Below, piece by piece: positions 1 to 8,736 of a stretch of 64,000 nucleotides of DNA (its first letter is position 1; each line of letters starts with the position of its first letter). The DNA is from Pseudoramibacter fermentans. GTDB lineage: Bacteria > Bacillota > Clostridia > Eubacteriales > Eubacteriaceae. The DNA lies in contig VOGB01000004.1 of NCBI GenBank assembly GCA_009493725.1, forward strand, positions 124,001-188,000. Reading direction: 5' to 3'. The translations under genes were made by a program, and so were the position numbers. The notes below the pieces were generated by a model that had not been told where the DNA came from, made no database searches, and saw only the letters and a list, made by a program, of their open reading frames with translations.

Positions 1-1
1 G

Positions 2-1330
2 GTCTCCAGCTTGATTTTGGGATTTGGCGCCCACGCCATCATCCGCCTGGCCCACTGGCCGAAGGAAAGCTACGCGGCGATCATCGCCATCGCGCCGGCG
101 CCGTTTATCATTTCGGTGTGTTCGGCCTTTAGAGGCTTTTTCCAGGGCTTCCAGATTATGACGCCGACGGCCGTCTCCCAAATCCTCGAACAGATTGTCC
201 GAGTGGCCCTCGGAATTTTCCTGTGCTGGTATTTCATGCATGGGCTCAGACATGACGTTGGGAAAAGTGTCGGCGGCGCTGTTTTCGGCGCGACCGCCGG
301 CGGCATCATCGCGGCGCTCTTTTTGGTCTACGTGTTCTGGATTTTCATGTCGACCTATCGGAAGAAACTCAGAAAGACGACCCGCAGCCATCCGAGACGC
401 TGGCAGAGTATTTTAAAGCGCCTCGTCATCATCGCGATTCCGGTCACGCTGACATCGGTCATCGTTTCGCTGTTTGCGACGATCAACTCTTTTATCTACG
501 TCGGCCGGCTCAGCGTCGCCGGGATTTCCGCCCATACCGCGACGGAAATGTTCGGCGATTTCACCAACGTCGATACGCTGGTGAATGTGCCCCTCGTCAT
601 TTCCTCAAATTTGGCGGTGGCGATGATTCCGGCCATATCGGAATCCTTTGCACTGCGCGAAAAGAAGGTCATGAATCACAAGATTGACCTGGCGATTCGC
701 ATCATCATTCTGGCCGGACTGCCCTTCTGCGTCGGCATGTCGGTTTTGTCGACCGCGATTTTCCGCCTGCTCTTCCCGGGCTCCAAGTACGGGCCGGGCA
801 TGCTGCAGGTTTTCGCCTACGCGACGATGTTCATGATGCTCTCGAACACCTTCCAGAGCATTCTCCAATCCATCGACAAGTTCCGTGTCCCGCTGGTGAC
901 CTTGAGTCTCGGAATTATTGTGTTCTCAGTGACCGGGTGGATCACGATGGCCATTCCGTCGATCAATATTTACGGGATGGGCATCGACTACATGCTGACC
1001 TTCATTTATCTGACCGTAGCCAATTACGTCTGCGTCAAGAAATTCACCGGCGTGCGCATCCACTGGCGCCAGTCGGTGTTCAAGCCAATCGTATCGGCTG
1101 CCGTCATGGGGCTGGCTACGGCGGGCGTTTACAACGGTCTGTACCCGCACACCGGCAACGTGATCGCGATGCTGCTGGCTTTTATCGTGGCGGTTTTGGT
1201 TTACAGCTTTATGATTGTGTTCACCGGTGTGCTCTCTGACGAAGAAATGGACGTCATGCCGGGCAAGCGCAGACTGATGCCGATTTATCACCGCATCGTC
1301 GGTCTCCGGAGAAAGGTATTCAGCCGATGA
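2..1330 (+). CDS. SpoVB/MurJ-like lipid-linked oligosaccharide flippase (5' truncated by window edge)
   Basis: The reading frame is already open at base 2, so the N-terminus lies outside the window; about 440 residues are visible. The protein is almost entirely hydrophobic with repeated membrane segments and carries the SpoVB/MVF-type stretch AFRGFFQGFQIMTPTAVSQI. This is typical of the MOP superfamily branch holding MurJ, Wzx and SpoVB, which flip undecaprenyl-linked cell-wall precursors across the membrane. The stop overlaps the mazG start (ATGA), and the same gene precedes mazG in Bacillus (yabM-yabN). Despite the family name it need not be a sporulation gene here, because neighbouring sporulation genes are absent. 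Family assignment is firm; the exact substrate is unknown. Confidence 0.85.
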   Translation, partial: VSSLILGFGAHAIIRLAHWPKESYAAIIAIAPAPFIISVCSAFRGFFQGFQIMTPTAVSQILEQIVRVALGIFLCWYFMHGLRHDVGKSVGGAVFGATAGGIIAALFLVYVFWIFMSTYRKKLRKTTRSHPRRWQSILKRLVIIAIPVTLTSVIVSLFATINSFIYVGRLSVAGISAHTATEMFGDFTNVDTLVNVPLVISSNLAVAMIPAISESFALREKKVMNHKIDLAIRIIILAGLPFCVGMSVLSTAIFRLLFPGSKYGPGMLQVFAYATMFMMLSNTFQSILQSIDKFRVPLVTLSLGIIVFSVTGWITMAIPSINIYGMGIDYMLTFIYLTVANYVCVKKFTGVRIHWRQSVFKPIVSAAVMGLATAGVYNGLYPHTGNVIAMLLAFIVAVLVYSFMIVFTGVLSDEEMDVMPGKRRLMPIYHRIVGLRRKVFSR

Positions 1331-2028
1331 AAGATCCGAAGGATTGTCTCGATTTAGATCCCCGGCAGCTTTCGACGCTGTGCGCCGTGATGGCGGCGCT
1401 GCGGTCTGAGGGCGGGTGCCCGTGGGACAAAAAGCAGACCCACGAGTCGCTGAAGCGCTATTTATTAGAAGAAACCTACGAGGTGATCGAAGCGATCGAT
1501 CAGGAAGACACGGAAAATCTGGTCGAGGAGCTGGGAGATCTGCTGTTTCAAATCGTCTTTCACGCGCAGATCGGCGAGGAAGACAGCGCGTTTTCGATGG
1601 GCGATGTCATTCAGGGCATCAATGAAAAGATGATTTACCGTCATCCCCACGTTTTCGGCGATCTGACGCCAGACGAGGTGGACTGGGACAAGCTCAAGGC
1701 GGCGGAAAAGCACAGCGCGTCCCTCACTGACGAGCTGCACCGGATCCCGAAGGACTTTCCGGCGCTGATGGCTTCCGAAAAAATTCAGAAGAAGCTTGCG
1801 AAAAGCGGCAGACGCAAAACAGATGAGGCCTTTGATCTCGAGCAGGTCCGCGGCGCAGCTGACGCGCTCGAGGGAGCGGACGAACCGGAACAAAAGGCCG
1901 AGGCCCTTCAGAAAATGCTGGCGGCGGCTGCCGATTTGGCGAGGTTAAACCATCTTCAGCCTGAGCTATTGCTTAAGGAATACAACGACCGCATGATTGA
2001 TGAACAGGAATTGGACGCAAATCATTAA
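1327..2028 (+). CDS. mazG: Nucleoside triphosphate pyrophosphohydrolase MazG
   Basis: 233 residues. MazG hydrolyses (d)NTPs to NMP and pyrophosphate and is thought to clean up non-canonical nucleotides. The N-terminal domain has the family signatures: CPWDKKQTHESLKRYLLEE, the metal-binding EExxE helix (LLEETYEVIEA), the second acidic motif EELGDLLFQIVFHA and the YRHPHVFGD loop. The second MazG repeat at the C-terminus is shortened and diverged. Bacillus YabN carries an extra N-terminal tetrapyrrole-methylase domain, which is missing here. The start ATG overlaps the preceding stop, indicating translational coupling with the flippase gene. Confidence 0.92.
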   Translation: MKDPKDCLDLDPRQLSTLCAVMAALRSEGGCPWDKKQTHESLKRYLLEETYEVIEAIDQEDTENLVEELGDLLFQIVFHAQIGEEDSAFSMGDVIQGINEKMIYRHPHVFGDLTPDEVDWDKLKAAEKHSASLTDELHRIPKDFPALMASEKIQKKLAKSGRRKTDEAFDLEQVRGAADALEGADEPEQKAEALQKMLAAAADLARLNHLQPELLLKEYNDRMIDEQELDANH

Positions 2029-2055
2029 TTTTTCTTATTTCAGCACAGAAATTGC

Positions 2056-2085
2056 TTGTCTTTTCTAAGGGTTCGCGCTTATAAT
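2056..2085 (+). promoter_or_regulatory. Sigma-A promoter of hup
   Basis: TTGTCT (2056-2061), an 18-nt spacer and a perfect TATAAT (2080-2085) lie about 40 nt before the hup start. The gene therefore has its own transcript separate from mazG. Confidence 0.75.
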
Positions 2086-2125
2086 AGTAAAGAAATATTT
2101 GAATAGAAATCCATGGAGGAACTCA

Positions 2126-2398
2126 ATGAATAAAACACAGTTAGTTGCATCAATTTCAGAAAAGTCAGGTTTATCCAAAAAGGAATCTGAAAAAGCACTG
2201 TCTGCTTTTACTGAAAGCATCGTTGAAGCATTACAGAAAGGCGACAAAGTTTCTTTAGTCGGATTTGGTACTTTTGATGTCCGCCACAGAGCTGCAAGAC
2301 AGGGTCTCAATCCGAGAACAAAAGAACCGATTGAAATTAAGGCTTCAAATGCTCCGGCCTTCAAGGCAGGTAAAGCATTTAAAGATGCATTGAACTAA
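2126..2398 (+). CDS. hup: HU-family nucleoid protein
   Basis: 90 residues, the usual HU length. HU bends and compacts DNA as a dimer. The N-terminus MNKTQLVASISEKSGLSKK, the LVGFGTFDVRHRAARQGLNP beta-arm segment and the PAFKAGKAFKDALN C-terminus are textbook HU. I start at the ATG at 2126 because GGAGGA lies 5 nt upstream; the longer in-frame TTG extension has no ribosome site. It has its own promoter and is closed by a terminator, as expected for a highly expressed single gene. HU replaces nothing in this order: Bacillus lacks hup at this spot, but many Clostridia have it next to mazG and the S4 protein. Confidence 0.95.
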   Translation: MNKTQLVASISEKSGLSKKESEKALSAFTESIVEALQKGDKVSLVGFGTFDVRHRAARQGLNPRTKEPIEIKASNAPAFKAGKAFKDALN

Positions 2399-2410
2399 GT
2401 GAACATGGGA

Positions 2411-2440
2411 AAAGCCGGAGCATTCCGGCTTTTATTTTTT
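2411..2440 (+). terminator. Rho-independent terminator of hup
   Basis: AAGCCGGA (2412-2419), a GCAT loop and TCCGGCTT (2424-2431) are followed by a T-rich run, just before the rqcP ribosome site. Confidence 0.9.
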
Positions 2441-2450
2441 AGGAGGGAAA

Positions 2451-2696
2451 ATGCGGATCGATAAATTTTTGAAAAATTCACGGCTGATTAAGCGCCGCAC
2501 GGTGAGTAAGGCGGCCTGCGACAGCGGACGTATCGCCGTCAACGGTCAGGTCGCCAAGGCTGGCACCCAGATCAAGGAAGGGGACATTATCATGCTGTCG
2601 ATGGGCGGCTCAACCCAAAAGGTCAAGGTGCTCGCAACGCCGGAACACGTTCGGAAGGAAGACGCCGAAAATTTGTATTCGGTGATTGAATCCTAA
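2451..2696 (+). CDS. rqcP: S4-domain RNA-binding protein RqcP (YabO family)
   Basis: 81 residues, essentially one S4 domain (MRIDKFLKNSRLIKRRTVSK and VNGQVAKAGTQIKEGD). In Bacillus, RqcP (YabO) binds obstructed 50S subunits and works with RqcH in poly-alanine tailing during ribosome quality control. That role is transferred here by homology. AGGAGGG at 2441-2447 gives a strong ribosome site right after the hup terminator. In Bacillus yabP and yabQ follow this gene; here divIC begins 1 nt after the stop. Confidence 0.88.
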   Translation: MRIDKFLKNSRLIKRRTVSKAACDSGRIAVNGQVAKAGTQIKEGDIIMLSMGGSTQKVKVLATPEHVRKEDAENLYSVIES

Positions 2697-2697
2697 C

Positions 2698-3138
2698 ATG
2701 GCTGGGCAGCGTAAACGGAGAAAGCGGAGGCCGAAGCGCGTGAATCTCGCGGATTGGCTGTCGAAAAACGGCATCCGCCTGCTCGTCATCATCGGCATTG
2801 TCGCGATTGTCGGCACCCTTTACGGCACGAAGATTTCTCAGATCGTCCGCCTTGAAGCTCAAAAGCGCGAGCTGCAGCAGAATCTGGTCTCCGAAAAGAA
2901 ACGGTCCAACCGTCTGAATAATGAGCTCAAATCGATCAAATCCAAACACTACGTGGAGTATATCGCCCACAAAAATTTAGGCTTGGTCTATCCGGACGAG
3001 CAGATTGTCATTAAAGTCAACAGCCAGGCGGAAGCGAAAAAGCAGCAGCAGAAGGCTGAAAAACAGGCGGCGGAAGCAAAACAGAAAAACACGTCCGATT
3101 CCCAGGACGGCGCCACGACGACGGGGGTGGATCAATGA
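2698..3138 (+). CDS. divIC: Septum formation initiator family protein (DivIC/FtsB-like)
   Basis: 146 residues. The layout is a basic cytoplasmic tail (QRKRRKRRPKR), one membrane segment at about residues 23-43 (LLVIIGIVAIVGTLYG), then a heptad-rich coiled coil (about 50-90) and the family motif around YVEYIAHKNLGLVYPDE. Such proteins link FtsL and DivIB/FtsQ at the division site. An unusual K/Q/A-rich low-complexity tail (about 105-146) follows. I chose the ATG 1 nt after the rqcP stop; a TTG 12 nt upstream is also in frame. The C-terminal stop overlaps the next gene by ATGA. Confidence 0.85.
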   Translation: MAGQRKRRKRRPKRVNLADWLSKNGIRLLVIIGIVAIVGTLYGTKISQIVRLEAQKRELQQNLVSEKKRSNRLNNELKSIKSKHYVEYIAHKNLGLVYPDEQIVIKVNSQAEAKKQQQKAEKQAAEAKQKNTSDSQDGATTTGVDQ

Positions 3139-4073
3139 GACAGAATCAGACAAAAAAACGCTACGGCGTGATCGATATCGGCAGCAACTCCATTCGGATG
3201 ATGTTGTTCGACTACAACGGAAAGGCCCAGCCTTTCGCGAATGTCAAAAAGTATTTGCGCTCGACGCGCCTCGGACACGGCGTCGACGCTTCGGGTAATT
3301 TGGCCGAAACCTCGGTGGCGCGCAGTATCGACGCGCTGGTGGAACTCAAGGGCATTGCCGACGCCGAGGACGTGGAGGAAATTTACGCCTTTGGCACCAG
3401 TGCGATGCGCGACGCGGGGAACGCGTCGGCTTTGACAGCGCCGGTTCTCGAAAAAACAGGGATTGCGATCGACATTGTCGACGGCGACACCGAAGCGAAA
3501 TACGGTTTTTACGGCGTCTCTTCGTGCTTTTCCGGCAATATTCTCATTGCCGATATCGGCGGCGGCAGCACAGAGCTGATCTGCGGCAGCAGCGCCGCAG
3601 GCATCGCTTGGGACAAGAGTCTGAACATCGGGGCGGTCCGCGATACGGAGAAATTTATCCGCGAGGACCCGCCGCGTAAAGCGTCGATTGAAAGCCTTGA
3701 AGCCCACGTGAAGGAACAGGTTGCCACGCTGCTCGAGGCACACATGCTGCCTCAAGACACGACCCTTGTTGGCATCGGCGGCACCATTACGACGTGTTCG
3801 GCGATGCGTCAGCACATGACGGTGTACGACGAATCGAAGATTCACATGAGCACGCTTTCGGCCGCTGATGTAGCTGACATGCAAACCGACCTCGCGGCCC
3901 GGGATCTCGAAGGACGTAAAAAAATCGCCGGTCTTCAGCCGCGGCGCGCGGATATCATCGTGGCCGGCACGTCGATCTTAAACGCGGTCATGCGCTGTGT
4001 CGACGCCAAGCAGATCACGGTGTGCGGCCGGGACAATATGGAAGGCGCCGCCATCGTACACTTTGGTCTGTAA
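3135..4073 (+). CDS. Exopolyphosphatase / guanosine pentaphosphatase (Ppx/GppA family)
   Basis: 312 residues, the length of the single-domain Ppx/GppA form. It has the ASKHA-type phosphate-1 motif YGVIDIGSNSIRMMLFD, the second phosphate motif LIADIGGGSTELICG and the later GIGGTITTCSAM loop. These enzymes release phosphate from polyphosphate and/or convert pppGpp to ppGpp; which activity dominates cannot be read from sequence. Its start overlaps the divIC stop (ATGA), a pairing often seen in Clostridia. A run of A/T and the tRNA promoter follow. Confidence 0.9.
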   Translation: MRQNQTKKRYGVIDIGSNSIRMMLFDYNGKAQPFANVKKYLRSTRLGHGVDASGNLAETSVARSIDALVELKGIADAEDVEEIYAFGTSAMRDAGNASALTAPVLEKTGIAIDIVDGDTEAKYGFYGVSSCFSGNILIADIGGGSTELICGSSAAGIAWDKSLNIGAVRDTEKFIREDPPRKASIESLEAHVKEQVATLLEAHMLPQDTTLVGIGGTITTCSAMRQHMTVYDESKIHMSTLSAADVADMQTDLAARDLEGRKKIAGLQPRRADIIVAGTSILNAVMRCVDAKQITVCGRDNMEGAAIVHFGL

Positions 4074-4103
4074 CAAAAAGATAAAAATTAAATAAAAAAA
4101 GAG

Positions 4104-4132
4104 TTGACAAGGGCAGGGGCTTAGATTATAAT
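4104..4132 (+). promoter_or_regulatory. Consensus promoter of the tRNA cluster
   Basis: TTGACA (4104-4109), a spacer of exactly 17 nt and TATAAT (4127-4132) sit about 38 nt upstream of tRNA-Leu. A perfect-match promoter is expected for stable RNA. Confidence 0.92.
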
Positions 4133-4169
4133 AGCTCTTGTCCTTGAAAAACAGGTGCTATATGTGAAC

Positions 4170-4258
4170 GCCGGAGTGGCGGAACTGGCAGACGCACAGG
4201 ACTTAAAATCCTGCGATCCTAACCGATCGTACCGGTTCGATTCCGGTCTCCGGCACCA
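4170..4258 (+). tRNA. tRNA-Leu(UAA)
   Basis: The acceptor arm GCCGGAG pairs with CTCCGGC, followed by A and an encoded CCA. The seven-base loop CTTAAAA gives anticodon TAA at 4204-4206, and the long variable arm is that of a class II tRNA. First of four tRNAs in the transcript. Confidence 0.95.
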
Positions 4259-4278
4259 CTTATATTTTATCATCTCGT

Positions 4279-4355
<77 letters not shown>

Positions 4356-4364
4356 TTTTTTTAT

Positions 4365-4441
4365 GGCGGCGTAGCTCAGTTGGCTAGAGCATACGGTTCA
4401 TACCCGTAGTGTCAGCGGTTCGACCCCGTTCGCCGCTACCA
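4365..4441 (+). tRNA. Elongator tRNA-Met(CAU)
   Basis: Acceptor GGCGGCG pairs with CGCCGCT (terminal G-U), anticodon loop TTCATAC, CCA encoded. The whole sequence closely resembles the Bacillus elongator tRNA-Met. A CAT anticodon could also mean tRNA-Ile2, the TilS substrate, but the acceptor and arms fit Met. Confidence 0.9.
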
Positions 4442-4450
4442 TTTAAAAAT

Positions 4451-4525
4451 GGCCCCTTGGTCAAGCGGTTAAGACACCGCCCTTTCACGGCGGCTACGGG
4501 AGTTCGAATCTCCCAGGGGTCACCA
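4451..4525 (+). tRNA. tRNA-Glu(UUC)
   Basis: Acceptor GGCCCCT pairs with AGGGGTC, the anticodon loop CTTTCAC gives TTC, and CCA is encoded. Last gene of the tRNA transcript, 12 nt before its terminator. Confidence 0.95.
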
Positions 4526-4537
4526 ATTTAAAAATAT

Positions 4538-4567
4538 CCTGAAGTGTTTCACTTCAGGTTTTTTTTT
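4538..4567 (+). terminator. Terminator of the tRNA operon
   Basis: A perfect 9-bp stem, CCTGAAGTG (4538-4546) and CACTTCAGG (4550-4558), with a TTT loop and nine T residues. Confidence 0.95.
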
Positions 4568-4615
4568 ACAAAAAATTTGACAAGTACAATTGTAAAAATA
4601 AGTAAAGAAGAGAAA

Positions 4616-6052
4616 ATGAAACCACAACGTATTTCCCAAAACGTCCAGGACTTTGAAAAAACCGTCGGCGATTTTGTGAAACGCCACCGCATGTTTGCGG
4701 CCACTGACAGATTGCTGGTCGGCGTGTCGGGCGGGGCCGATTCGATGGGACTGCTCACTTATCTCAAACGGTGCCATCCGGGGCCGATCGCCGCGGTTCA
4801 CGTGCATCACGGCATCCGCGGAGCGGCAGCCGACGCCGACGCGGCGCTGGTCGACGATTTCTGTAAGCGCCAGGGCATCGCCTGCCGAATCGTCAAGGTC
4901 GATGTCCCAAGTGAGGCAGCGCAGAAAAAAATCAGCCTCGAGTTAGCCGGAAGGCAGGCCCGCCAGCGTATTTTTGTGAAGCTTCTAGCGGAATACCGCT
5001 GCAGCCGTTTGGTTTTGGCTCACCATATGAACGATCAGGCGGAGACGGTGATGATGCGGCTGATCCGTGGGACGGGGGTTGCCGGCGCTGCTGGGATTCA
5101 ACCGGTCTCAGGGACAGTCGTGCGGCCTTTTCTGTGTGTCAAAAAGGACAGGATTACCGCGTACTGCGAGGCGCTGCAAATCTCATTCCGAACGGATGCT
5201 ACCAATTTTGACACCCGCTTCACGCGCAACAGCATTCGGCAGGATATATTGCCGCAGATGACGGCGATCAATCCCAAAGCCGTTGACCATTTGGCGGATT
5301 TTGCGCAGATGGCCGCGGCGTACCAAAGAGAAATCGATTTTTGGCGCACAAAGCTGACGGACCGATGGGTGACCCAAGACGGCGATAGTTTGATCTTAAA
5401 TTTAACGGCATTCGATACGGCCTCCGAGCTGATGCGCCACTTGATCGTTCAAGACTGCCTGATTAAAGCAGGAAAAACCATGGTCGACGTCGAAAAGCGC
5501 CACGTCGATGCGATTACGAGACTATTGGATACGGGCAAAACGACTTGGGATCTGGATATGCCCCATCGGGTCCAAGTGTCAAGGCGGTATCAAAAGCTGA
5601 TTTTTAAGCCTGTCCTTGAGACAAAGCGCGATCGAACGACGTTGGCAAATCCGGTCCGATTCTGCATTGTCCCGGGCGGAAGGCCCCAGACGGTGGTCGG
5701 ACACTATCGTATTACCGTGACAAATGTCGAAAATTTACAAAAAAAATACAAGAAAGGTCATTTAATCAATGAAATTCTTGTTAATTATGGTAGAATAAAA
5801 CATGATTTAGTGCTGAGAGGGAGGGAACCTGGCGATACCTTGAAGATTCAAGGCGTCGGGCACCGAAAGCTCAAGAAGTTTTTAATTGATCACAAGATTG
5901 ATAAAAATGAGCGGGCGTCAATGCTGTTTTTGGCAGACGGTCCGCGCATTCTGTGGATCCCGGGGATTTGGCGGGACGCGGAAATTGGAACAGCACAGGA
6001 TCAAAACGATATGGGGCTATTGATAAGATTGGAGAAAATCGGTAATGAATGA
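4616..6052 (+). CDS. tilS: tRNA(Ile)-lysidine synthase TilS
   Basis: 478 residues. TilS uses ATP to attach lysine to C34 of tRNA-Ile(CAU), so that it reads AUA instead of AUG. The PP-loop SGGADS is at about residues 38-43, followed by HHGIRG and the HMNDQAETVMMRLIRGTG segment. The C-terminal substrate-binding domain is recognisable by REPGDTLKIQGVGHRKLKKF. I use the ATG at 4616, preceded by a modest AAGAAGAG ribosome site and a TTGACA at 4577; an upstream in-frame start would lie in the terminator. The stop overlaps hpt by 8 nt, as in the tilS-hpt-ftsH order of Firmicutes. Confidence 0.95.
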   Translation: MKPQRISQNVQDFEKTVGDFVKRHRMFAATDRLLVGVSGGADSMGLLTYLKRCHPGPIAAVHVHHGIRGAAADADAALVDDFCKRQGIACRIVKVDVPSEAAQKKISLELAGRQARQRIFVKLLAEYRCSRLVLAHHMNDQAETVMMRLIRGTGVAGAAGIQPVSGTVVRPFLCVKKDRITAYCEALQISFRTDATNFDTRFTRNSIRQDILPQMTAINPKAVDHLADFAQMAAAYQREIDFWRTKLTDRWVTQDGDSLILNLTAFDTASELMRHLIVQDCLIKAGKTMVDVEKRHVDAITRLLDTGKTTWDLDMPHRVQVSRRYQKLIFKPVLETKRDRTTLANPVRFCIVPGGRPQTVVGHYRITVTNVENLQKKYKKGHLINEILVNYGRIKHDLVLRGREPGDTLKIQGVGHRKLKKFLIDHKIDKNERASMLFLADGPRILWIPGIWRDAEIGTAQDQNDMGLLIRLEKIGNE

Positions 6053-6578
6053 GATAAAAAAGGTGCTGATAACGGAAGAACAGCTCAAAGCCAGAAACGC
6101 GGAGCTGGGCCGACAGATTACAGAAGATTTCAAAGGGAAAGATCTGCTCGCGATTTGCATTCTTCGGGGGAGCTACATTTTCTTCTCGGATTTGACCCGG
6201 GAGATTGAGCTGCCGCTGGAGGTGGCGTTTATGCACGCGGCCAGCTATTTCGACGGCACGGAAAGCTCCGGCAAGGTAAATCTGCCGGATCAAAATATGC
6301 TTTCTGTTGAAGGCAAGGACGTGCTGCTGGTCGAAGACATCGTCGATTCGGGCCGGACCCTTGCGGCGCTGAAGGGCACCCTGCTCAAAAAGGGTGTCAA
6401 CAGCCTGCACATTGTGACGCTGCTCGACAAGCCCGACCGCCGCGTCGTCGACATCGACGTCGATTATTCGGGATTTGTCGTGCCAGACGAATTCGTCGTC
6501 GGGTACGGCTTGGATTACGATCAGCGTTTTAGAAATTTGAAATACGTTGGCATCTTAAAAGAAGAAGTTTATCAATAA
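6045..6578 (+). CDS. hpt: Hypoxanthine-guanine phosphoribosyltransferase
   Basis: 177 residues, standard size. The enzyme salvages hypoxanthine and guanine with PRPP to make IMP and GMP. The PRPP-binding motif VLLVEDIVDSGRTL, the N-terminal LRGSYIFFSDL loop and the C-terminal VGYGLDYDQRFRNL segment are intact. The start ATG lies inside the 3' end of tilS, so the two are translationally coupled. Confidence 0.96.
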   Translation: MNEIKKVLITEEQLKARNAELGRQITEDFKGKDLLAICILRGSYIFFSDLTREIELPLEVAFMHAASYFDGTESSGKVNLPDQNMLSVEGKDVLLVEDIVDSGRTLAALKGTLLKKGVNSLHIVTLLDKPDRRVVDIDVDYSGFVVPDEFVVGYGLDYDQRFRNLKYVGILKEEVYQ

Positions 6579-6608
6579 TTAACTGTTATCAGGAAAAGGA
6601 GAAAGTGA

Positions 6609-8714
6609 TTGAAAAAATACATGCGCATGATCGGCTTTTATCTGCTGGTCCTTGTGGTTATCATATTAGCGGTTACCTTTTTAAATCCGTCGCGCGCTGA
6701 AACGAAGCGCTGGACTTATTCGGATCTCGTGACGAATCTGAATCAGAACAAAGTCGCCTCGATTCGAATCAACGGCTCAAAAGCGACGGGCAAAACGACC
6801 GGCGGTAAGCATTTTGAAACGGTCGTGCCAGAATACACCATTGATCAAATCGTCAGCAACGCGATCATCAAAAATCCGAAGCTGAAGGTTGAAATCGCTC
6901 AGAATCAAAGCTGGCTCGTCTCGCTGATTCCTTCGATCATTTTAGTCGTGATGATGGTGCTGTTCTTTATCATGCTGTCCCAGCAGTCCAGCGGCGGCGG
7001 CAAAGTTATGAGCTTTGGCAAAAGCCGCGCTAGAATGCAGTCGCCAAACGACAAGAAGGTCACTTTTGACGACGTCGCCGGCGCGGACGAGGAAAAGGAA
7101 GAGTTAGAGGAAATCGTCGATTTCCTGAAATCGCCGAAGCGCTACACGGATATGGGCGCGAGAGTGCCGAAGGGCGTGCTGCTGGTGGGCCCTCCGGGAA
7201 CTGGGAAGACATTGCTCGCGAGAGCCGTCGCCGGCGAAGCTGGCGTGCCGTTCTTCATCATTTCAGGTTCCGACTTTGTCGAAATGTTCGTCGGGGTCGG
7301 GGCGTCCCGTGTGCGCGATTTGTTTGAAACGGCCAAGAAAAATGCGCCGTGTATCATCTTTATCGACGAAATTGACGCAGTTGGCCGTCACCGCGGCGCC
7401 GGTCTCGGCGGCGGGCACGACGAACGGGAACAAACGCTTAACCAGCTGCTGGTCGAAATGGACGGCTTCAGCGCCAATGAAGGCATCATCGTCATCGCTG
7501 CGACGAACCGCCCAGACATTCTCGACCCGGCGCTGCTCAGACCAGGCCGCTTCGACAGACAGATTACGGTCGGCCGTCCGGACGTGAAGGGCCGCGAAGC
7601 TATTTTGAAGATTTACCGGCGCAACAAACCATTGGATGCGTCAGTCGATTTGAAGGTCATTGCCAAGGGCACACCGGGATTCACCGGTGCCGACCTCGAA
7701 AACCTGATGAACGAAGCCGCACTTTTAGCAGCCCGCAAGCAGATGAGCGTCATCACGATGACCGAGCTCGAGGAAGCGATCAAGCGCGTCATCGCCGGCC
7801 CGGAAAAGAAGAGCCGTGTGATCGACGAGGGCGACCAGAAGATTACCGCGTACCACGAAGCTGGGCACGCCATCGTCATGCGCTATCTCCACAACGGGGA
7901 AGACGTACACGAAATTTCGATTATCCCGAGAGGGATGGCCGCCGGCTACACGATTTCGCTGCCGACTGACGACAGTCAGCACATGTCCAAGGGCAAGCTG
8001 ATGGATAAAATCGCCGGTCTTTTAGGCGGGCGCGCCGCAGAAAAGGTCGCTCTCGACGATATCTGCACTGGCGCCTCCAACGATATCGAACGCGCTACCG
8101 ATATTGCGCGGAAAATGGTCACCGAATGGGGCATGAGCGAACACCTCGGCCCGATGACCTTTGGCAACAACGAGGGCGGAGAAGTCTTCCTCGGCCGCGA
8201 TTTGGGCCGGACCCGCAACTACAGTGAAGAAGTGGCGTCGGTCATTGACCGGGAAATCCGCAACATTGTCGAAACTGCTTACGAACAAGCCTGCTCGATC
8301 TTAACGAAAAAATACGACACTTTGGTCGACGTCGCGGAAACGCTGCTGAAGGTCAACACGCTGACAGGCGACGAGTTCGCAGATATTTACGAAAATGGCA
8401 GCGCGAAGAAGGCAGAAAGCGCCGATTCGGCTGATCAACAGGAAGACTCAAAAGAAAAAGAAGATGCTGCAGCGGATCAGGCTGAAGCAGATACACCAGA
8501 AATAAAGACAGAAGCTGAAGGGCAGACCGAACAGCTGGAAACAGAAGGTGCACCGGCAGATGATGAAGCATCGCCGGAAGACGCATCCGATGTGGAAGTT
8601 ACGGTCTCCGAAGCGGAAGATCAATCAACGGCCAAGGAAGAATCGCCTGAAGCCTCATCTGAGACGGACGCGCCAGCGGACGCATCAGAAAATGACCATA
8701 CAGAAGCACAATAA
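6609..8714 (+). CDS. ftsH: ATP-dependent zinc metalloprotease FtsH
   Basis: 701 residues. This membrane-anchored AAA+ protease degrades misassembled membrane proteins and selected regulators. Two membrane segments (about 8-26 and 100-123) flank a small external domain. Walker A GPPGTGKT is at about 194-201, Walker B is IIFIDEID, the second region of homology contains ATNRPDILDPALLRPGRFDR, and the zinc site HEAGH is at 416-420. The start is a TTG placed 7 nt after AAGGAG. Odd: from about residue 598 there is a ~100-residue Glu/Asp/Ala-rich acidic tail far longer than the usual FtsH C-terminus. Confidence 0.96.
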   Translation: MKKYMRMIGFYLLVLVVIILAVTFLNPSRAETKRWTYSDLVTNLNQNKVASIRINGSKATGKTTGGKHFETVVPEYTIDQIVSNAIIKNPKLKVEIAQNQSWLVSLIPSIILVVMMVLFFIMLSQQSSGGGKVMSFGKSRARMQSPNDKKVTFDDVAGADEEKEELEEIVDFLKSPKRYTDMGARVPKGVLLVGPPGTGKTLLARAVAGEAGVPFFIISGSDFVEMFVGVGASRVRDLFETAKKNAPCIIFIDEIDAVGRHRGAGLGGGHDEREQTLNQLLVEMDGFSANEGIIVIAATNRPDILDPALLRPGRFDRQITVGRPDVKGREAILKIYRRNKPLDASVDLKVIAKGTPGFTGADLENLMNEAALLAARKQMSVITMTELEEAIKRVIAGPEKKSRVIDEGDQKITAYHEAGHAIVMRYLHNGEDVHEISIIPRGMAAGYTISLPTDDSQHMSKGKLMDKIAGLLGGRAAEKVALDDICTGASNDIERATDIARKMVTEWGMSEHLGPMTFGNNEGGEVFLGRDLGRTRNYSEEVASVIDREIRNIVETAYEQACSILTKKYDTLVDVAETLLKVNTLTGDEFADIYENGSAKKAESADSADQQEDSKEKEDAAADQAEADTPEIKTEAEGQTEQLETEGAPADDEASPEDASDVEVTVSEAEDQSTAKEESPEASSETDAPADASENDHTEAQ

Positions 8715-8736
8715 GGAAACAGGAGGAGGATGGATC

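Noticed and set aside
3132..3884. 250-codon minus-strand frame opposite the ppx gene
   Set aside because: His/Arg-rich translation typical of antisense shadow; the plus strand carries conserved Ppx motifs.
4365..4441. Second CAT-anticodon tRNA as tRNA-Ile2 (TilS substrate next to tilS)
   Set aside because: Tempting because tilS follows, but the acceptor stem and arms match elongator tRNA-Met; Ile2 must be elsewhere.
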